Source: GCA-2693325 sp036343635
GTDB taxonomy: Bacteria > Latescibacterota > UBA2968 > UBA8231
Direction: 5' to 3'
Length of the DNA: 18,677 nt
NCBI GenBank assembly: GCA_036343635.1
Contig: JAYYVF010000096.1
Span: 1 to 18,677 of the forward strand
The translations under genes and the position numbers were made by a program. This document shows, piece after piece, positions 1-7,915 of the stretch (position 1 is the first letter of the stretch; the number at the start of each line of letters is the position of its first letter). Under the pieces are notes generated by a model that searched no databases, was not told the DNA's origin, and was given only the letters and a program-made list of their open reading frames with translations.

Positions 1-1065
1 TTCGTTACTATCATCGATTTTATCATCTTTTCGAAGAGCTTTTTTCCAAATATCTCCAAGATGTCCTCGAGCCATCCATATTAAATTGATAACAAGTATT
101 ATCATTGCGCCAAAAGATTGCCAACCAATAGCGGGATGGCCACCTAATGTGTAAACGTCTATCCCAGGCAGCGAATAACCAAACTGGTTGAATGTTCCCA
201 TTTGGAGCATCGTCAATATATTGAAAAACCAAAGGCTAAATGAAACATCCAAATTGACAAAATAAGTAAAACCAACGATTGCCCAGTTAATATTCGTATT
301 AATTGCTGGAAAGTCTCGGCCAAGACTTATTGGGTCGGAAAGATCTCTAGGAATGGGAGGCAACGCTGGAGTAAAGTATGTAACAACGTTCCAGATAACC
401 ATGAAAAATGGAATTGCAAAGCCTATCCAAAATGCTGTACGGCGAATAAATCCTGGCCAGTTTGTTCCTTGTGGCAACTCGATTAATTGTCTGGGAACTT
501 CCATGAGTGCATAGGAAAGACGTTCGTGTTCAACCCACTGTTTGCGCAGTGCAGAAACAATGCAATGGCATAGAAAAAAGATCGCAATGACGAGGCTGAT
601 CCACCAAAATAGAGGAACAATCCATGCTCCCCATGGGATTTGCTCTCCAGCGGGTATGCCGTTGTAGAACCATTTAAGTGCTACATCATCTCTCGGCATC
701 AGCCAATCTTTGGCATGCTGTAATACTTTTAAATCCCACTGATTTTCAGGTGATGCAAAAAATTTCGGCGCTGCAATAACAGCTATTAAATAAGTTGAGG
801 TGCCCCATGTAGGAATAGAAGCTCCTACCATTGACATTATGAAGATAATACCTAATTCTGGACTACTTAAAACAGGTATTTTAAAACAAGATTTTATTAA
901 CGAGTTCGTAAAAACTAATGTTGTTAGTAGAAATACAACACTAAGTGGTAGATAACTAATCGCCCACTGCGATGATTTTAGTACAAACATACTGTAGGGC
1001 GCACCAACATTTATTAAAATTACAAAAAAGAGACCAATCAGAAAGCCGCGTAGTGGAAATTTCAT
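1..1065 (-). CDS. DUF6785-like multi-pass inner-membrane protein, 3' end cut by the window edge
   Basis: The frame is open from an ATG at 1065 to base 1 (355 codons, no stop), so the gene continues beyond the left edge. I see a basic N-terminus (MKFPLRG), then hydrophobic segments at about residues 7-22, 34-52, 71-87, 148-172, 210-232, 262-290 and 316-331. The cytoplasmic-looking motif QWVEHERLSY (176-185) follows the fourth segment. That motif and the overall pattern recall the DUF6785/DUF6784 family of large membrane proteins from uncultured bacteria, whose function is unknown. Family assignment is from memory and tentative; roughly half of a typical protein is present. The ATG overlaps the stop of the upstream M28-FtsX gene by four bases (ATGA) and has no Shine-Dalgarno, so translation is probably coupled and the two products may work together. 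A transporter role is possible but not shown. Confidence 0.75.
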   Translation of the reverse strand, partial: MKFPLRGFLIGLFFVILINVGAPYSMFVLKSSQWAISYLPLSVVFLLTTLVFTNSLIKSCFKIPVLSSPELGIIFIMSMVGASIPTWGTSTYLIAVIAAPKFFASPENQWDLKVLQHAKDWLMPRDDVALKWFYNGIPAGEQIPWGAWIVPLFWWISLVIAIFFLCHCIVSALRKQWVEHERLSYALMEVPRQLIELPQGTNWPGFIRRTAFWIGFAIPFFMVIWNVVTYFTPALPPIPRDLSDPISLGRDFPAINTNINWAIVGFTYFVNLDVSFSLWFFNILTMLQMGTFNQFGYSLPGIDVYTLGGHPAIGWQSFGAMIILVINLIWMARGHLGDIWKKALRKDDKIDDSNE

Positions 1066-4000
1066 ACGACGTCTGCTTTATCTTGAAATGAGGATTCTAA
1101 TTTAGCTTGGTAGATCAAACGAGTATTATCCGGAAGGGTCCTCCAAACAAGGAAACGCTTTCTCAGAACGTTAAGAAAGTTACGATTCATTCTTTGCCAT
1201 GAAGCCGTATCACCACTCAAACGATCAATTTTCACCTCTATTTTATAGATATTATGTTCGCCAGTGGGTAGGGCGGTTAGCGAAACATTCTGGCTTATTC
1301 CCAAGTCGTATGGTGCAAGCCAGGTCCGCATCGAAAGTATAAAGGATTGACCGTGTTTGTTATGTTGAGTGTCTAATTGAATGTCACGAGCAATAAAGTC
1401 TTCAGCCGAGCCTTCACCGTAAGCCTCGAAAACCGTTTTTAAGTAAACGTACATCAACTGAACTTCTTTACCAGCTACTGTGAATGGAAAATCAAAACGC
1501 CAGTTATCTCCGCTAGATTTGGGGAAACTCCATTGCCGAGTAACATCCGGGACGGCCATATTGGCTGCCAAGCGTGCAGGATAAAGTGTGGAAATATAGA
1601 CTGTAGTAATAACAATGAGCGTTGCCCAAACTGCAGAAAGTGAGGAGTAATTTAATGTCAAACCACTGAAGAGTTCAAAATGCATAATGAATAAGTAAGA
1701 AATTTGTCCCAACAAGTAACCTGCAACGGCCCCAAAAGTCGCAAAAACAGTAGATTCGGCTATGAATAACATACCTATATGACTCGGTGCTAGGCCAACT
1801 ACGCTATACACTCCAATTTCTCGGGAGCGCTCGTAGACAGCACCTGTCATTGTATTTAAAACAATGAGAGCAGCGATCAACACAGGAATCATTAGTTGTC
1901 CCGCGCCACTAATTTCTGTCGATCCGATGGAACTATAAACGACTACTCTGTCGTCTTGACTGACAAAAAGCGTTAATGCTACCCTCGTCATGAAGGATTC
2001 GACAGCCTTGATAAATTCGGTTCCTGTTTGAGTAGGAGTTGCTAAGGCAATCGAACGTATTTGACCATCCATATCTACTACCTGTTGATATGGAAGGAAT
2101 AGGGTGTTTTCGGGTAACAGATGATTGAAATTTTCTAACGGTGCGGTTGCTTTCGTTCGTGGGTCTTCTGTTGCTTCTCGTGCGATCAGCCCCGCGTCTT
2201 TAACCGTATCAACCGGTGTTAGTAGTTCCCCATCTAAATCGGTTAGTTTTCCAAGCTTTCCCGAGTCTAGAATCCCGATAACACGATACAAATCCTCGAA
2301 GATTTGTACTTGTGCAGTTCCTACTTCATCAATATCGATTCCTAACAAATTTGCTAGTTTATCAGGGAGTAATACTACATTGCGTTCATGCAATGAAAAA
2401 AAGCGGCCAGCTTTCAGACAAGAATTAATAGGAGTAACAAGTGACTCATTATGATGGAATCCAACAATTCCATGTACGAAGCTTCGTTTACCATTCTGAG
2501 GCATATATAGATCAATGAAAGCTTTTTCTGATTCTATAGGCGACAGATACCAAGCCCTCGGAACAATTATGGCACGATCGGCAAAGGCACTCCGGACATA
2601 ATCCCATGTGGATTCTTGCATGCCGCGCCAAGCTCGCTCCCGGACTAAAGCACCTTCATACTGTGGTTTAGTATCTCGAGGTAAGCGATAAAAGTCCAGG
2701 CTAGATTTTACAGACGTAAACGAGGAAACAGTAAACGTTAGTAATGTCAGCGTAATAGCAGTTAGGGCAGTTCGTAGACGACGTTTACTGAGATTAGATA
2801 TTCCCAGCATAATTGCAGCGAATCCTGCACTCACGCGACCAACATCTGTTTCGTGAATGCCAGCATTCATTCCTTTGCGTTTTTGGATCATTTCTTTAAA
2901 GCGACCGATTATTATAAAAGTTACGGAAATGCCTAGGGCAAGAATGACAAACGCAAGAAAGATGATATAGGGAGAACTACTTAATTTGAAGGCAGGATGT
3001 AGCCATCGAAGTATTAGAAAAATCCCAAAGAAAATGCCAGAAAAGGCAGCAAGCTGTTTTTGAATTTCTGCATAACCAAAAAAGAAGCGTTCACAAAAAA
3101 ATGAAAAGGGTAGTATAAGGGCAAAGTAAAAAATCACAGCACGAACTGTATCATTAGCGGTCGATTTGATTTCCGGATAGATTCGAGCCTCTACTCCTAA
3201 AGCACGACGAACGGCTTGCTGATATGCGGTATAATTTAATTCTTCAAGATAAATTTTTGCCTCAATAAGAGCTTTTTTAGCCTGTTCATGCATCAATTGC
3301 AATTCTTCGACAATGATACCGTGGCGTTCCAGTTGTTTTATCCTGGCCTCGTCTATAGTCCAAATATCGCGTGCCGCTTGTAATGATGTGTTATAGATAA
3401 TGTTTTGGGCCGGATCAAAACCGCGTCCCTGAGCTCGTTCGACCAAGGCCATATCTACTTCTTCTGCGAGCGGAGGATTTTCCAAAAACTGAGAGTCAGT
3501 ATTTGTCAGCATAAACCTTACTCCGGCAAGAGCATTCTCGCTGCCAAAGGCTCCTTCGCCGGCTAAAACTTTTACAGGTACTCCTGGTTCTGAATAAACG
3601 ACGCCCGCTTGTACAACCTGGTCAGCCTGAGTTGATTGATTTTCTATATAACTGAACCCGAATGATCGTGGAGGAGCGTCGTTACTACCTAAAATATTTA
3701 TTTGATCCATAGCGGAAAGATATCGTGGGTCGACGACCTCCAGAAATGACAGTGCCTGACATTTAAATAACACTTGGAGCATGTTGTTTTCCCACCAGCC
3801 ATATGACTGCATTCCAGGGTATGTCTTGTCGCCTTCCTCTCCCAAATCTGGTGCTGATATAATTCGACCTCGGTCATCTAATTCGAAGGCCTGTATTCGG
3901 TTAGCGAACCGGTTTCGCATTATATCAAATTTAAAATGACCAACTGAATCCCCCAAAGCTTTGGTTTGAGTTGTTATAAGAGTGCGAACACCAGCGATAG

Positions 4001-5666
4001 AATTTGGGCCAGGTTGTAGATACGTAACTAATGCGTTTGGCACGGGTGCCTTAGGCACAGCAAAATTTACGTCTCTATCGAACCAGTATATATCTCCCTC
4101 GAGACTATGGCCCCAGTCACGTAGAGATAATTTGGTATTGTTGAAGAAGTCAGCATCGGAAGCCGCTTTTATTAGGATGGCAACTATTGTTTCAGCTTGA
4201 TGGGTGAGGCCGTCGAAGTTAACGAAATCAATTATGTCTTTAGGTGTGTCGGTTCGCGTTCTTAGTTGATTCGGTGTAACAAGAGATATCGCCTCCTTGC
4301 CGACGAAAACGACAGCCTCGCTATCTAACGCCAAGCGTATGGGCATATAATTCTTCCAGACACGCTTAACCGGCGCCACGGCATCTATGTATCTCTCGGA
4401 GCTAGTAAATACCTCTGAAGTATAATTAGAAAATTGATCACTATAGGGAGCCATGAGGTTTTTTAAATAATCATTATTACCCCAATTTGAATTATAAAAT
4501 GTCCCCATAGTAAATCCAGCTAGATTGCTATTTTGGGAATGTAAATCAAGCCCTATAAACAATCGGAAATCGATAAGTTGTTCTGGCTCTATGCGGTCTT
4601 TAAAGTATTCGCTGTTTCGTGCGTGTCTATAAAGAAAGTCATTGATGCCAGAAAGGCCTTCAAAATGTCCGGAAGTAGCAAGAAAAATAATTGTATATCG
4701 TGTTCCATGTTTTTTTAGTAAACGCGCGCTTTCTAAAAGGGCTGCGATTCCAGAGGCACTTTCGGCTCCAGGGGCGAGAGCAGGTACTATCGACATGGCA
4801 TCGTAATGGGCTTGTACAACGATAATCTGGTCGCGCCATTTTTGTATTTGCTGTCTCTGCCCTCTTGGCATATATGTATCTTCGCCCGGCAACACAGCGA
4901 TTATATTGTAGCCTTCGACCTCTTCCCAATCCATTTTCGCCGATAGATGAACTTTCGGATTGGATTCTCTTAGAATATTAAACAGGGAATTTACTTCAGG
5001 TTTCCCAATCCAAAATCGGGGTATATCAACAGGGACCTGCAAAAATTTATTCGCTGACTCACCGCGTGTTACGTTTCCAGCATCGTGAAAAATGATTGCT
5101 TGGGCTCCTAAGGCTCTGACCTGTACGTAGTTGTTCCCAGATCCAAATTCCATGAGAGCAATGCAGTCTTTAATTTTTTTTCCATCTAATTCGGCAAAAC
5201 TTCCTTTGCCGACGTCAATTAATTCCCCCCTTAGACCTTCACTAGGCAAAGTCGAGGTCCTGACCCCATTGGGCCAAAGAGAAAATAGAGTCAGATTTTG
5301 ATTTCTTATTTTTAAAGTGGCGCCTTTGTCTATGGGGACTGTGACGGGAAAGCTTTCGCGGCGTACATCGGTTAATCCAATGGTAGATAATTGATCTTCT
5401 ATGTAATTAGCTGCTGAATTTGCTCCATCATAACCGGTTACGCGCGATGGATGAGAGCTTAGGTTGGCTATATGTTTTTTCAACGTATTACGCTGAACAC
5501 CGGCAACGACACTACGGACATCTGAATCTGGGATAGTCTCAGTTATTTCAACTATGGGGGCCCAGTTGAAAAGATCTTCTATAATACGAGAGTTGTACTC
5601 GGGGCTATTAATTAACAATGGACCAAAGAAAATGGTGATTATTAAAATTGAAAGAGTCGCTCTCAT
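1062..5666 (-). CDS. Fusion of degenerate M28 peptidase-like domain with FtsX/MacB-type permease, 1534 aa
   Basis: Residues 4-20 form a membrane anchor. An M28-type N-lobe follows (about 60-110), then a PA-like insert (about 125-245) and the M28 core (about 250-500). A long extracytoplasmic linker ends in a helical stretch (770-830). Three hydrophobic segments (about 842-860, 873-888, 899-921) precede an FtsX-type permease with segments near 963-985, 1257-1279, 1297-1328 and 1345-1363, and a soluble tail of about 165 residues. The permease signature YERSREIGVYSVVG lies at 1278-1291. The M28 site is eroded. His287 and Asp374 are kept. The bridging Asp is Glu302, the catalytic Glu-Glu pair is His334-Phe335, and the last zinc-ligand His is Arg469. 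Peptidase activity is therefore doubtful. FtsX proteins normally act with an FtsE/LolD-type ATPase; none is in the window. The ATG at 5666 has no Shine-Dalgarno and lies just below a terminator. Confidence 0.9.
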   Translation of the reverse strand: MRATLSILIITIFFGPLLINSPEYNSRIIEDLFNWAPIVEITETIPDSDVRSVVAGVQRNTLKKHIANLSSHPSRVTGYDGANSAANYIEDQLSTIGLTDVRRESFPVTVPIDKGATLKIRNQNLTLFSLWPNGVRTSTLPSEGLRGELIDVGKGSFAELDGKKIKDCIALMEFGSGNNYVQVRALGAQAIIFHDAGNVTRGESANKFLQVPVDIPRFWIGKPEVNSLFNILRESNPKVHLSAKMDWEEVEGYNIIAVLPGEDTYMPRGQRQQIQKWRDQIIVVQAHYDAMSIVPALAPGAESASGIAALLESARLLKKHGTRYTIIFLATSGHFEGLSGINDFLYRHARNSEYFKDRIEPEQLIDFRLFIGLDLHSQNSNLAGFTMGTFYNSNWGNNDYLKNLMAPYSDQFSNYTSEVFTSSERYIDAVAPVKRVWKNYMPIRLALDSEAVVFVGKEAISLVTPNQLRTRTDTPKDIIDFVNFDGLTHQAETIVAILIKAASDADFFNNTKLSLRDWGHSLEGDIYWFDRDVNFAVPKAPVPNALVTYLQPGPNSIAGVRTLITTQTKALGDSVGHFKFDIMRNRFANRIQAFELDDRGRIISAPDLGEEGDKTYPGMQSYGWWENNMLQVLFKCQALSFLEVVDPRYLSAMDQINILGSNDAPPRSFGFSYIENQSTQADQVVQAGVVYSEPGVPVKVLAGEGAFGSENALAGVRFMLTNTDSQFLENPPLAEEVDMALVERAQGRGFDPAQNIIYNTSLQAARDIWTIDEARIKQLERHGIIVEELQLMHEQAKKALIEAKIYLEELNYTAYQQAVRRALGVEARIYPEIKSTANDTVRAVIFYFALILPFSFFCERFFFGYAEIQKQLAAFSGIFFGIFLILRWLHPAFKLSSSPYIIFLAFVILALGISVTFIIIGRFKEMIQKRKGMNAGIHETDVGRVSAGFAAIMLGISNLSKRRLRTALTAITLTLLTFTVSSFTSVKSSLDFYRLPRDTKPQYEGALVRERAWRGMQESTWDYVRSAFADRAIIVPRAWYLSPIESEKAFIDLYMPQNGKRSFVHGIVGFHHNESLVTPINSCLKAGRFFSLHERNVVLLPDKLANLLGIDIDEVGTAQVQIFEDLYRVIGILDSGKLGKLTDLDGELLTPVDTVKDAGLIAREATEDPRTKATAPLENFNHLLPENTLFLPYQQVVDMDGQIRSIALATPTQTGTEFIKAVESFMTRVALTLFVSQDDRVVVYSSIGSTEISGAGQLMIPVLIAALIVLNTMTGAVYERSREIGVYSVVGLAPSHIGMLFIAESTVFATFGAVAGYLLGQISYLFIMHFELFSGLTLNYSSLSAVWATLIVITTVYISTLYPARLAANMAVPDVTRQWSFPKSSGDNWRFDFPFTVAGKEVQLMYVYLKTVFEAYGEGSAEDFIARDIQLDTQHNKHGQSFILSMRTWLAPYDLGISQNVSLTALPTGEHNIYKIEVKIDRLSGDTASWQRMNRNFLNVLRKRFLVWRTLPDNTRLIYQAKLESSFQDKADVV

Positions 5667-5668
5667 AA

Positions 5669-5738
5669 AAAATATATCTAAATTTCTGTCCCCATTTCGT
5701 ACAAAAAATCAGGTGGGAACTGTGCCACCTGATTTTTT
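5669..5738 (-). promoter_or_regulatory. Possible promoter for the M28-FtsX / DUF6785 unit
   Basis: Read on the minus strand, TTGTAC falls inside the distal arm of the terminator. After 18 bases comes TAGATA, ending about 8 bases before the ATG at 5666. If this works as a sigma70-type promoter, transcription would begin at or next to the ATG, giving a leaderless mRNA. That would fit the absence of a Shine-Dalgarno. The match is weak and by eye; the alternative is read-through past the terminator. Confidence 0.25.
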
Positions 5739-5747
5739 GTACGAAAT
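5694..5747 (-). terminator. Intrinsic terminator of the six-gene operon (perfect 23-bp inverted repeat)
   Basis: Arms 5694-5716 and 5725-5747 are perfectly complementary over 23 bases around an 8-base loop. The core stem (AATCAGGTGG with its complement) is GC-rich at the top and flanked by A6/T6, so on the minus-strand transcript it ends in a U-run. The A-run on the other arm makes it usable in both directions. It lies 18 bases after the stop of the lipoprotein gene (5766) and 27 bases before the start of the M28-FtsX gene (5666), so it separates two transcription units. Confidence 0.85.
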
Positions 5748-5765
5748 AGCTTGGGGTAAAAAGGT

Positions 5766-6536
5766 TTAGTTCTTCGCGACTTTATTTAGGTTTTTCACTT
5801 TGTTTATATCCCGACGGAAACTAAACGAAACATCCTTTTCCTCAACAGGTTCATTCCGATAGTTGTATCTCAATCCTAAACTAGGTATATGAAATGTAAT
5901 GGATCCAACGTCGTTGTGAATCTTGGAAAAAATAACATAGCCCTCCACGTCCTGACCCGAAAAGCAAAACTCATTGTCGGGATATTTAGCTCGATTCATA
6001 ATATCGCGCCTTTCGTCAAAACGGAGATATCCCAGGCCGTTGAATGCTAAGGGAAATCGACGAAAGTATTCCTCAATATCGTATGCCCCCCATGGGTAGT
6101 ACTTACGACCATTTTTCGATTCGATATATATCTTGAGTGGGTCGAGTTTCACTTTTGGAAATTCGTAATTTTTTACTGTTACTTTGAATACAGACAGCCG
6201 TTGTGGCGAAGTTCCTGTTTTAGGATCCACCCAGTTTCCGTTGGTGAAGGGGTTGGAGGGGACTTCATCCCCGGGACCACTTGCATTGTTTGATTGAGTC
6301 GGATATTGACGGTTTAGTTCTTCGTCTGTCATCGGTCTTACGGATACTTCGAGGCGATTTAGAGCAAATGTTACGGTGCCATCGTCCAAGACAAGCATTT
6401 CTGTTCCATCAATATTAGATTGATGGGTTGCTTGAACTGGCTCGAAGTTGCCAGGAACTAAGTAATGTCCGCATCCTGTAAACAATACAGTGAATAGAAA
6501 ATGGGTAATAATTAGCTTCTTTTTATAACGATGCAT
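5766..6536 (-). CDS. Small lipoprotein of unknown function, 256 aa
   Basis: The N-terminus MHRYKKK plus a hydrophobic run ends in FTGC, a plausible lipobox with the lipidated Cys at residue 22, so the protein should be anchored in the cell envelope. The mature part looks beta-rich. It has an acidic/polar disordered stretch near residues 75-110, then a more compact region with LKIYIESKNGRKYYPWGAYD (about 131-150) and FHIPSLGLRYNY near 213. I do not recognise a named family; a DUF4352-like beta-sandwich is one possibility. The ATG has a good Shine-Dalgarno (AGGAG at 6543-6547), which sits inside a 12-bp palindrome (6537-6548). It is the last gene of the operon, 29 bases after the SurA-like gene and directly before the terminator, so it is likely an accessory of the outer-membrane/surface-protein system. 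Confidence 0.85.
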   Translation of the reverse strand: MHRYKKKLIITHFLFTVLFTGCGHYLVPGNFEPVQATHQSNIDGTEMLVLDDGTVTFALNRLEVSVRPMTDEELNRQYPTQSNNASGPGDEVPSNPFTNGNWVDPKTGTSPQRLSVFKVTVKNYEFPKVKLDPLKIYIESKNGRKYYPWGAYDIEEYFRRFPLAFNGLGYLRFDERRDIMNRAKYPDNEFCFSGQDVEGYVIFSKIHNDVGSITFHIPSLGLRYNYRNEPVEEKDVSFSFRRDINKVKNLNKVAKN

Positions 6537-6565
6537 AGGAGATCTCCTCTCTCAGAGCTCTTATG

Positions 6566-7912
6566 TTACAAATCGACGGGGATCTGTTTGTTTCTCTGTC
6601 GTGTGACAAAGTCCCTAAAATTGTCTTCTTCTACCTTAATAATGTTCTCGGAACGATGCCGTAGATTTTCTATAAATGAGACAAACAACGGCTGTGCTTT
6701 TGCTTCGCGAATGTCGTTACTTAATCGGTTGTTAAGGGCTTGTATATTTTCAGAAAAAGCTAAATAACGGGCCTTGTGTTCATGGTAGAATGCCCGTAGC
6801 TCAGTATTTTCAACCACAATCTGTGAGTAGATATCTGTCTGCCAAAGAGCTTCTAGCATTTTTTGATTTAAGATTTGTTGTTTTTCGGTAGCCATACCTT
6901 GGTCTATTCCTAGTTTCCGCCTTTCTTCAGCCAAAACCTGGTCTACTATAAAGACTCGCGTTACCCTGAATCCTAGCTCTCGAACGGACAACTCTCGCGG
7001 ACTATCTGAAGTAGGTAGGCTTTTGTTTGCAAGCTCATATTGGCCTACTGTCCACTCTCCAAGGGAGCTTGTCAGTAGGCGTTGCGTATTATCAGTGTAT
7101 CCCTTTAATATTTGCCCTACTGTTACAGTGTCGATCTGGACTTTATAACTTTCGGCAAGCCCTGCCAAGAGTTTCAAATTTCCTTCTTGAGTCATTTTTC
7201 TGTGTAAAGACTCTCCGACTAATCTGTATCTTTGTTCTAGTGAAACCTCGCGCTGGTCAACAATCTGTGCGATGACGAAACGACCTTCTTCTTCAAGAAG
7301 CTCAACGTTTCCTTTTTGAAGAAGAAAAAGCGGAGCGTAACGTTCATCAACCATAAGTGGGTTCAGCCAGTCCGTGGCCAAAATACGTTTATTGTTTGTT
7401 TTTGCTATGTCAGCAAATTTTCCCCCTGAGTTCAACTGGTTAAGAATAGCAAAAGCAACGTTTTGTTCCATGACGTCGACGCGTTGTAACTTTATCTCAT
7501 TTGCAGCGCCGGTAGTTTCGAAAAAAGATTTAATCTGTTCCGGGGTAGGTGCGAGATTACCCTTATTATCTTTTTCTCGCAACTTTCTTATTATATGGTC
7601 GCGTTCCCAGCCATCTACAGCTGCTTTTACCTTGGCGTCCTCGTGCAGTTCTCTCCGCCGTGCCTCGATTAACATCAACTCATTGTCAATTAGTACTTGA
7701 AGACGTTGGCGCCAATCGCTCAACGTAAGCGATTGAATATCGTCATCTAGCTTTTCTAAAGCACGTAAAAAATCCTTTTCGCCAATAGTCTTATCCCCAA
7801 TGTGAACGAGGGGAGCAGAACTTGTTGATTTCAGCGTCGAGCCATCGTTACAGGAGCTAGCCGAGAGAAAAAAGAGAAAAGCCCAATGTATGTTTTTTCG
7901 GTGTCGCGACAA
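6566..7912 (-). CDS. SurA/PpiD-like periplasmic chaperone lipoprotein (parvulin-type), 448 aa
   Basis: A basic N-terminus and hydrophobic run end in SASSC, a lipobox with Cys21. Residues 35-120 form a helical SurA-N-like segment (VHIGDKTIGEKDFLRALEKL, then a helix rich in R and E). Residues about 137-222 resemble a shortened parvulin fold: IKLQRVDV, a helix ending in GGKFADIAK, and a closing strand GRFVIAQIVDQRE. The second half is helical and contains ELRAFYHEHKARY, a pattern common between domains of SurA/PpiD-type proteins. The parvulin part lacks the usual GGDLGW stretch, so isomerase activity is doubtful; a folding chaperone for the neighbouring barrel or surface proteins is more likely. 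The start is TTG at 7912, three bases after the stop of the barrel gene. The frame has a stop just upstream and no ATG before the lipobox, so no better start exists. Confidence 0.85.
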   Translation of the reverse strand: MSRHRKNIHWAFLFFLSASSCNDGSTLKSTSSAPLVHIGDKTIGEKDFLRALEKLDDDIQSLTLSDWRQRLQVLIDNELMLIEARRRELHEDAKVKAAVDGWERDHIIRKLREKDNKGNLAPTPEQIKSFFETTGAANEIKLQRVDVMEQNVAFAILNQLNSGGKFADIAKTNNKRILATDWLNPLMVDERYAPLFLLQKGNVELLEEEGRFVIAQIVDQREVSLEQRYRLVGESLHRKMTQEGNLKLLAGLAESYKVQIDTVTVGQILKGYTDNTQRLLTSSLGEWTVGQYELANKSLPTSDSPRELSVRELGFRVTRVFIVDQVLAEERRKLGIDQGMATEKQQILNQKMLEALWQTDIYSQIVVENTELRAFYHEHKARYLAFSENIQALNNRLSNDIREAKAQPLFVSFIENLRHRSENIIKVEEDNFRDFVTRQRNKQIPVDL

Positions 7913-7915
7913 TGT

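Noticed and set aside
23..232. Short minus-strand open frame of 69 codons
   Set aside because: It lies in a different frame inside the long membrane-protein frame open from 1065 to the left edge, which has membrane segments and no stop.
2125..2454. Plus-strand open frame of 109 codons
   Set aside because: It is antisense to the FtsX part of the fusion protein and has no ribosome site or recognisable product.
1062..5666. Calling the fusion an active aminopeptidase or a MacB exporter
   Set aside because: Most M28 active-site residues are replaced, and no MacB-type ATPase domain or MacA partner is present.
6537..6548. 12-bp palindrome AGGAGATCTCCT over the lipoprotein ribosome site as a thermosensor or operator
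   Set aside because: A perfect palindrome without a loop folds poorly as an RNA hairpin, and a purine-rich Shine-Dalgarno followed by TCTCCT can arise by chance.
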